A model generated the notes under the pieces. It did no database searches, had not been told where the DNA came from, and saw nothing but the letters and a program-made list of their open reading frames with translations. From assembly GCA_033439265.1 (NCBI GenBank), contig JAVTVX010000010.1:8866001-8930000 (forward strand): DNA of 64,000 nucleotides, written 5' to 3'. The stretch's first letter is position 1. Every line of letters begins with the position of its first letter. This stretch comes from Dillenia suffruticosa (taxonomy: Eukaryota > Streptophyta > Magnoliopsida > Dilleniales > Dilleniaceae). A program made the translations under genes and the position numbers. Shown here piece by piece: positions 57,524 to 64,000 of this stretch.

Positions 57524-60467
57524 AGTAATCAACTATAAACTATTAAATAAGATATTACAATGGATTATATATCCTATTCTAAATAAAAAAGATTTATTAA
57601 ATAGATTAAATAATATAAAAATATTTTCAAAATTCGATATGAAATAAGAATATTAGCAAATTCAAATAAGTAAAAATGATAAATACAAAACTATTTTTAC
57701 AGAACCATTTAGTCATTGTGAATAGAATGTAATGTCAGTTGGTTTAAAAAATATACCATTTGAATTTCAAAATATAATGAATGATATTTTCAACTTATAT
57801 TAATTATAAATTTATAATAGTTTACATAGATGATATTTTAGTATTTTCAGAAAATATTAATCAATATTTTAAACATTTATAAATATTTATCAATATAGTA
57901 AAACAAAATTGATTAATATTATTAGCTCCAAAAATAAAATTATTTCAAATTAAAATTAGATTTTTAGGATATAGTATATATAAATCAACTACAAAATCTA
58001 TAACAATAGTAACAGAATTTTCAGAAAAATTTCCAAACGAAATTAAAGATAAAAAACAATTACAAAGATTTTTAAAATGTTTAAATTACGTAAGTGATTA
58101 TTTTTCAAAGTTAAAACAATACTGTACAATACTATATCAAAATTTACAAGAGAATCCAAAACCTTAGATAGAAAAATATACAAAACTTGTAAAAGAATTA
58201 AAACAAAAAATTCAATTTTTACCATATTTAGGAATTCTTAATTCTTTATCTTTTATGATCGTAGAAATTGATACTTTATAAATAGGTTATGGAAGAATTT
58301 TTAAACAAAGATTAGGAAAAGATCAACTAGAACAATTAGATAGATTTCATTCGGGTGTGGATAGGAACTCAACAAAATTACTCTATAATTTTTTTAAAAA
58401 AAATTATCTATGGTAAAGTGTATTTCAAATTTTCAAATGATTTTTTTATCAAAAAGTTTTTACAAAGAATCAATTATAAATCTGCAAAAGAAGTTTTAGA
58501 AAAAGATGTAAAAAATATAGTTTCAAAATAAATTTTTGCAAGATACGAAACTATTTTATCTGTGTTTGATTTTGAAATAGAATATATTAAAAATTCTAAT
58601 AATTATTTACCAGACTTTCTTATAAGTGATTTTTTATAATGGAAAAATTCTTTATCTCATGTAAATACAGTCAAAAACTCTCTCACAAAGTCCAAAAGAT
58701 TACTATATGAGTGTTACAATAACACAACTATCTCAAGTTTGACAAAATACCATACCAAATTTCAATTTTCCTACTTACAATCACTTTGAAATACCACAAC
58801 AATATCCATTTTTATTATATGCTCAAAAAGTCAAAATTCCAAATGCAAATCAAGCAAAAGTTTCAATAGCCACTTTAAGTTATACCTAAAATTATATTTC
58901 AAAACGTTTTACAGAACCAATCTGTTTGACCAAATTCAAAGAAGTTTTATACCCCAAGTTTTTGAAAACTTTTCTTAACAAAATATTTCTTTAAAATTTT
59001 AATTAGTTTCTTAGCAATATTTTCAAAACCCAAAGATTTTATAAATTTATTTTGGTAAATACTAAATCCGCTGAAATTACTCATAGCAAAAATCAATTAG
59101 GAAGAATTTTTTTTTAAAAAAAATTACAAATCAAAAAATTTATTTCTCAAAAAAGATTGGGTAGATCCCTTTTTTTTTTTTAAAAAAAAAGAGGAGTTTT
59201 CTCAAAATTTTATTTCTAAGGGATATACCTATCATAATTACAAAATAACATAATATCGAGTTCTATTCATTAGACCCTTCAATTATTCATAGTTCTTCAC
59301 TTTTCATTATTCACGTTCCAAAGAGTTTCCTATTTTGTTCTTTGATTGGTGGTGGCATGTAGGATCTTCCCCCACTATTTTTCCAAAAAAAATTCAAAAC
59401 TCCTTTAAATATTACTCGAGAACCTCAAATTCAGAATTGTTTTCAAAAGAGATCTTTTTCCACCAATATTTTAAGATTCCATGGATATTTTTTATTGGAT
59501 CTTTCAATTTGCTCAGTTATTATCAAAATCATTTCCATTGCATTTGGTGAGGGAATACAAAATCAAATGATGGTTACGTTTTGCTATTGAAGTGTGTTTC
59601 ATTGAAAACGTTAAGAGAATTTTGCAAACGGGAGAAAAGTTCAAAGTGGTCATATCATCTATTCTATCAATTGCTTTGCAACAGCTTTCCAAAAGATATG
59701 TAGAGATTTTTGAGTCAAAAAAGAAAGAAATTTAAGAAAATCCCAATCTACTAGCAATAAGAGAAAGATTTTTCAAATTTTTAGAAGATGAGAAAGAATT
59801 GCTAAATATTTGGCCAAAAAAACCTAAAAAAGAAGAACTACTCATCTGATAAAGATTCTAATTCTTCAGTAGCAAGTGATTCTATTTGATCAACTATATC
59901 AGGAAGCATCGGACCCTTTCGATTTTTAGTAAGATGATAAAGACGCAGCATTACAGACATTCAAAGAATGAATTTTTCAGAAAACTTGATTCTCAAAAAT
60001 TCAAAAAAAAAATGACAAGCATTTTCTTTAAAATTAGCAAAGCAATGATGAAAATAATTAGATCCAGAAGACTCTTCAAATTCAGCTACGGAAAAAACAG
60101 ATGAATTCAGATTTTTCACAAAAACAAAAATTCAATTATTCAAACAAATATGGAAGAAATTTGAACAAACAGAGGAATGGACCTTCTACCATGGCATCCC
60201 CAATTGAGAACAAATGGAATGGTATTGTGGAATGAATTAAATATCTTGTAAAACTTTGGAGAGCAGTAGTGATGAAAATTTTGATCAAATCCCCAATTTC
60301 AAAAGAAGATAGATCTCAGTGCGTCAAACTTTGTTAATACCTAGACAAATTGAAAGGTTCAGCAAAAAATCTATACAATCTTAAAATATTGGTGGAAAAA
60401 CATCTTTTTCTAATACGATTCTGAATTTGAAGCTTTTGAGTAATGTTTAAAGGAATTTTAAATATCC
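57524..60467 (+). mobile_element. Endogenous pararetrovirus (Caulimoviridae) relic, non-functional
   Basis: Read on +, about 57640-58640 holds a reverse transcriptase-RNase H region of caulimovirid type: GLKNIPFEFQNIMNDIF near 57745, a VYIDDILVFS motif at about 57820-57850, KKQLQRFLK near 58055, and an RNase H tail (SVFDFEIEYI) near 58560-58600. After a gap comes a second coding remnant (about 59290-60110) with an FDWWW..G..P..FPKK segment, like the downstream ORF of florendovirus- or petuvirus-type sequences. The catalytic YIDD is intact, but stops and frameshifts occur throughout both parts, so no viral protein can be made. No LTRs, gag or integrase are seen, which separates it from retrotransposons. 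The genus assignment is inferred. Confidence 0.75.
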
Positions 60468-60770
60468 TTTATTTATGGCATAACTGTTGCTTACAGATTC
60501 TAAGATTTGATTTTGAGCTCAAATAAACTGAGTGATTGAAGAATATGTAATGAGTGAAAGAAATACAGAAAAATGATGTGTGCTGTTTCTAAAGAAAGAA
60601 GAGAACGAATATTAGATCCTAATTTGCAGGTTCCTGATTTGGGTGTTGGAATTCTACTCATGTGACCATATTGGGAGCCCTGCGGAAGTCTGGTGGAACA
60701 AAGTTCCTGGTCTTTGTCAATGGCAGGCTAGGCCCATCATGGTTTCACGTTGGCCAATTTTGACCTCTTC

Positions 60771-60845
<75 letters not shown>

Positions 60846-61147
60846 TTTTTCTTTTTTTCGCTTTACCATTAATAATTTGATTAATCCAATTTAATCAATT
60901 ATAAAACTCAAATTATAAGTTAATTTTTTTTATATCTATTTTTTTATTCACAAAATCGAATTTAAAATTTTAATTAAAAAAAAACTATCCACCCATCCCG
61001 CATTTATTTTTTCTTTTTCTTTTATTTTTGGAAGGGAAAACCAAGATAGCGAATCCCTTTAATATCAAAAGTTTCCACCTCTCAATTAAAAAGTCGCAAT
61101 TACTATTTTTTAGACAATATTATTAAATGGCCTCATCAAAGATTAAA
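60468..61147. repeat. Direct repeat right of the pararetrovirus relic, with (TC)n expansion
   Basis: Second copy of 56886-57523. It differs mainly by point changes and by a (TC)n run of about 32 units at 60779-60842 where the left copy has only CTCCCTCTCTG. Past TCATCAAAGATT the two copies diverge completely. Confidence 0.85.
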
Positions 61148-63101
61148 ATTTACCAAAAACCACCACAAATTGGTTCTCTTAGTCGTATTTGCATTTGGGA
61201 CTATTACGAAGCGGTGATACTTCCATCACGTGATTTGAATATTACGTCTTCCGTTATATTTTTTTTATCATGAATTGATCATATATTTAAAGATTCGTTC
61301 CTGTTAATCTGAATCGATCACTGTAAAATTTATTTTATGGAGACGTATTTTCTAATATTGTTTTTTCTGTATCCAGTAGAGTTAAACTCCTGATCTCGTT
61401 AAGAAACGAAAGTGTCCATCCCATCTATGTCAACAAGTGTCGATTTAGATAAATGATAAACAGGTGAACAATTAATAACTATAAAATATCTTACCTCATG
61501 TCTAATACAAAATGTTGTTCCTAATTATAGTTAGTTTATAGATTTGGAGGTAAAATCTAACAACGACTGTCTTAAATTGGAGGATTCCGATAAAGTGACA
61601 CCTCAACACATAAAAGTTCCCAAGTTCATGGTGGTCGGTTAAACTAATTAGATCGAAAATTAAAAAATTTTATAATACAATATACATAAAATACTAGATT
61701 TGACAAAATATTGAAAAAAAAAAACTGTACAAATTGGTATTGTATCAGACCGAATAAAATCAAATTTGATTATTTTTCTCTTTAATTTAGTATTTAAATA
61801 TTAAAATTTAAAAATTTAAAAATAAGTTAATCAATAATAACTTCTTATATTTTATTGTTCTCAATTATTTAACTACTCTTATCTATCATATTTTCCATAA
61901 ATAATGAAATATTATGTTGTTTTTATTTTTTTTATCAGATTTAATCCGATTTTTTTTTGTTTCCATCATTGATATCAGAGTCATTTTCTAATTAATTTGA
62001 TTCGAGTATCTATGGGGATTCTATTTAACGTGATTCTTTCGGTATAATTTTTTTTTTAATTTTAAATTTAAAATTTGATTAAAAAATTTAATACTCAATT
62101 TCATTAAACTGATTATATATTGATATTCGGTCCGGTAGTTAAAACATCGAAAAAACTTTGGAATGCCCCCAATTAGGCTAAGAACCGTTGAAGTGGAATG
62201 AAATTCAAATTTCTGGGCCCAGACAATTGCAAAATGGGCTGCCGGCGCCAAAAATAATTATAACAATGTCACCCGTGATGTTAAGACGTAGGCATAGATT
62301 GCCGCACCTGAGACGTAGGCATAGCTGGACCATGTACCACCAACACCAACGGGTGCCCATCTCAATTCCAAGGCGATGCAAACACACAGAACATCCACAA
62401 TGAAAAAGACAGTCAAAAGTTTACCTTTTTCCTTTTTGTTTTCGCTTAAAATAAGTCGTACAATATAAAAAATGCATGCAAAATAAGTATTAGAAACATG
62501 TAAATCAGAAAATTTTGGAGATATAAGTGAAATTTTAAGAATCTAATTGTTGAACCCTAACCAAGGGGAGAACTTTAAGATCTGTGTATTTCCTGATATT
62601 TATATTAAATGTATGTGAGTGCACACGTGTATGAATTATATGAGTGAGAGAGAGAGAGAGAGAGAGAACCTAATTGATTAATTCTAATATTATCTGGTTA
62701 TTGATTTATTGCCATTATCTCTGATTGCAGGTATTCGATACTTTCAATTTGAGAATGCAGAATGTAATAGTTGCACTCATTGCTTGGCTAGATTACTAGT
62801 GAATGATTTTGTTTTGTACTATCGCCCTCTTGCAACTTTGGCTTTTTTGTTCTACTATATTCTTGACTTGTTTCTTCTTTTTTTTTTTGTGTTTTGCATC
62901 TCCATTTCTAAGAGCTTAATAGTTAATAGAATCATTTCCTTCCACATATTTCATGAAACAATTTGGAATAAAGAGTTTCTTCACTCCTTTGTGATTGACC
63001 AAAGAGGATATGCAAATCAAATCAAATCAAATCCAATTCATTAATCATTCGTAGCGAAAAGATCAATTCAACAAAGATACAAGAACATGACCATTTCCTT
63101 T
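61148..63101. other. Intergenic DNA and 3' flank of the chitinase gene
   Basis: No gene supported. It holds a copy of the AAATTTGATTAAAAAATTTAA motif near 62060-62085 and a (GA)n run at 62646-62667. The last few hundred bases (about 62950-63101) are probably chitinase 3' UTR on the minus strand. Confidence 0.5.
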
Positions 63102-63998
<897 letters not shown>

Positions 63999-64000
63999 TT

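Overview
The window is nuclear DNA from a flowering plant, probably a woody dicot or related angiosperm. The evidence is intron-rich genes with plant-specific products (plastidial pyruvate kinase, class III chitinase, a WRKY19-type zinc-repeat protein), AT-rich intergenic DNA, many (CT/GA)n microsatellites and several classes of plant retroelement. I cannot name the species.

Layout, left to right. 1-2660: purine-rich DNA, a minisatellite (1161-1716) and a 287-bp tandem duplication. 2987-5332 and 10718-11511: two diverged paralogues of an uncharacterised three-helix membrane protein, both on +, each with one intron at nearly the same place; a decayed RNase H-like fragment lies between them. 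14527-21584: a complete Ty1-copia element on the minus strand, with 490-bp LTRs that look identical by eye, target-site duplication GATGT, primer-binding site and polypurine tract, but a gag-pol ruined by stops, frameshifts, deletion and a mutated reverse-transcriptase motif. 25073-33418: a 15-exon WDR91-like gene (LisH-type N-terminus, coiled coil, WD40 repeats). It carries two minor-spliceosome (U12) introns, one AT-AC and one GT-AG, plus a GC-AG intron. 36105-38225: a broken chromovirus-type Ty3-gypsy fragment with a solo LTR inserted in its integrase. 40971-47284: a 12-exon plastidial pyruvate kinase beta-subunit gene with two GC-AG introns and a MITE-like insert. 48867-50879 (minus): a single-exon WRKY19-type repeat protein, probably with a spliced 5' leader reaching about 54230. 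56886-61147: remains of an endogenous plant pararetrovirus between two diverged direct repeats of about 0.65 kb. 63102-63998 (minus): an intact class III acidic endochitinase at the right edge.

The genes do not form a functional cluster. They are ordinary single genes: plastid carbon metabolism (pyruvate kinase), endosomal traffic (WDR91-like, by analogy with animals), a likely nuclear regulator (WRKY19-like), wall and defence (chitinase), and two membrane proteins of unknown role. Transposable elements fill the space between them.

The most notable observations are the two U12 introns in one gene, verified by reading frame and branch sites; the recently inserted but protein-dead copia element, which implies mobilisation in trans; the pararetrovirus relic between direct repeats; and the unnamed membrane-protein pair. 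Exon boundaries were worked out by hand from frame continuity and splice signals. No database search was possible.
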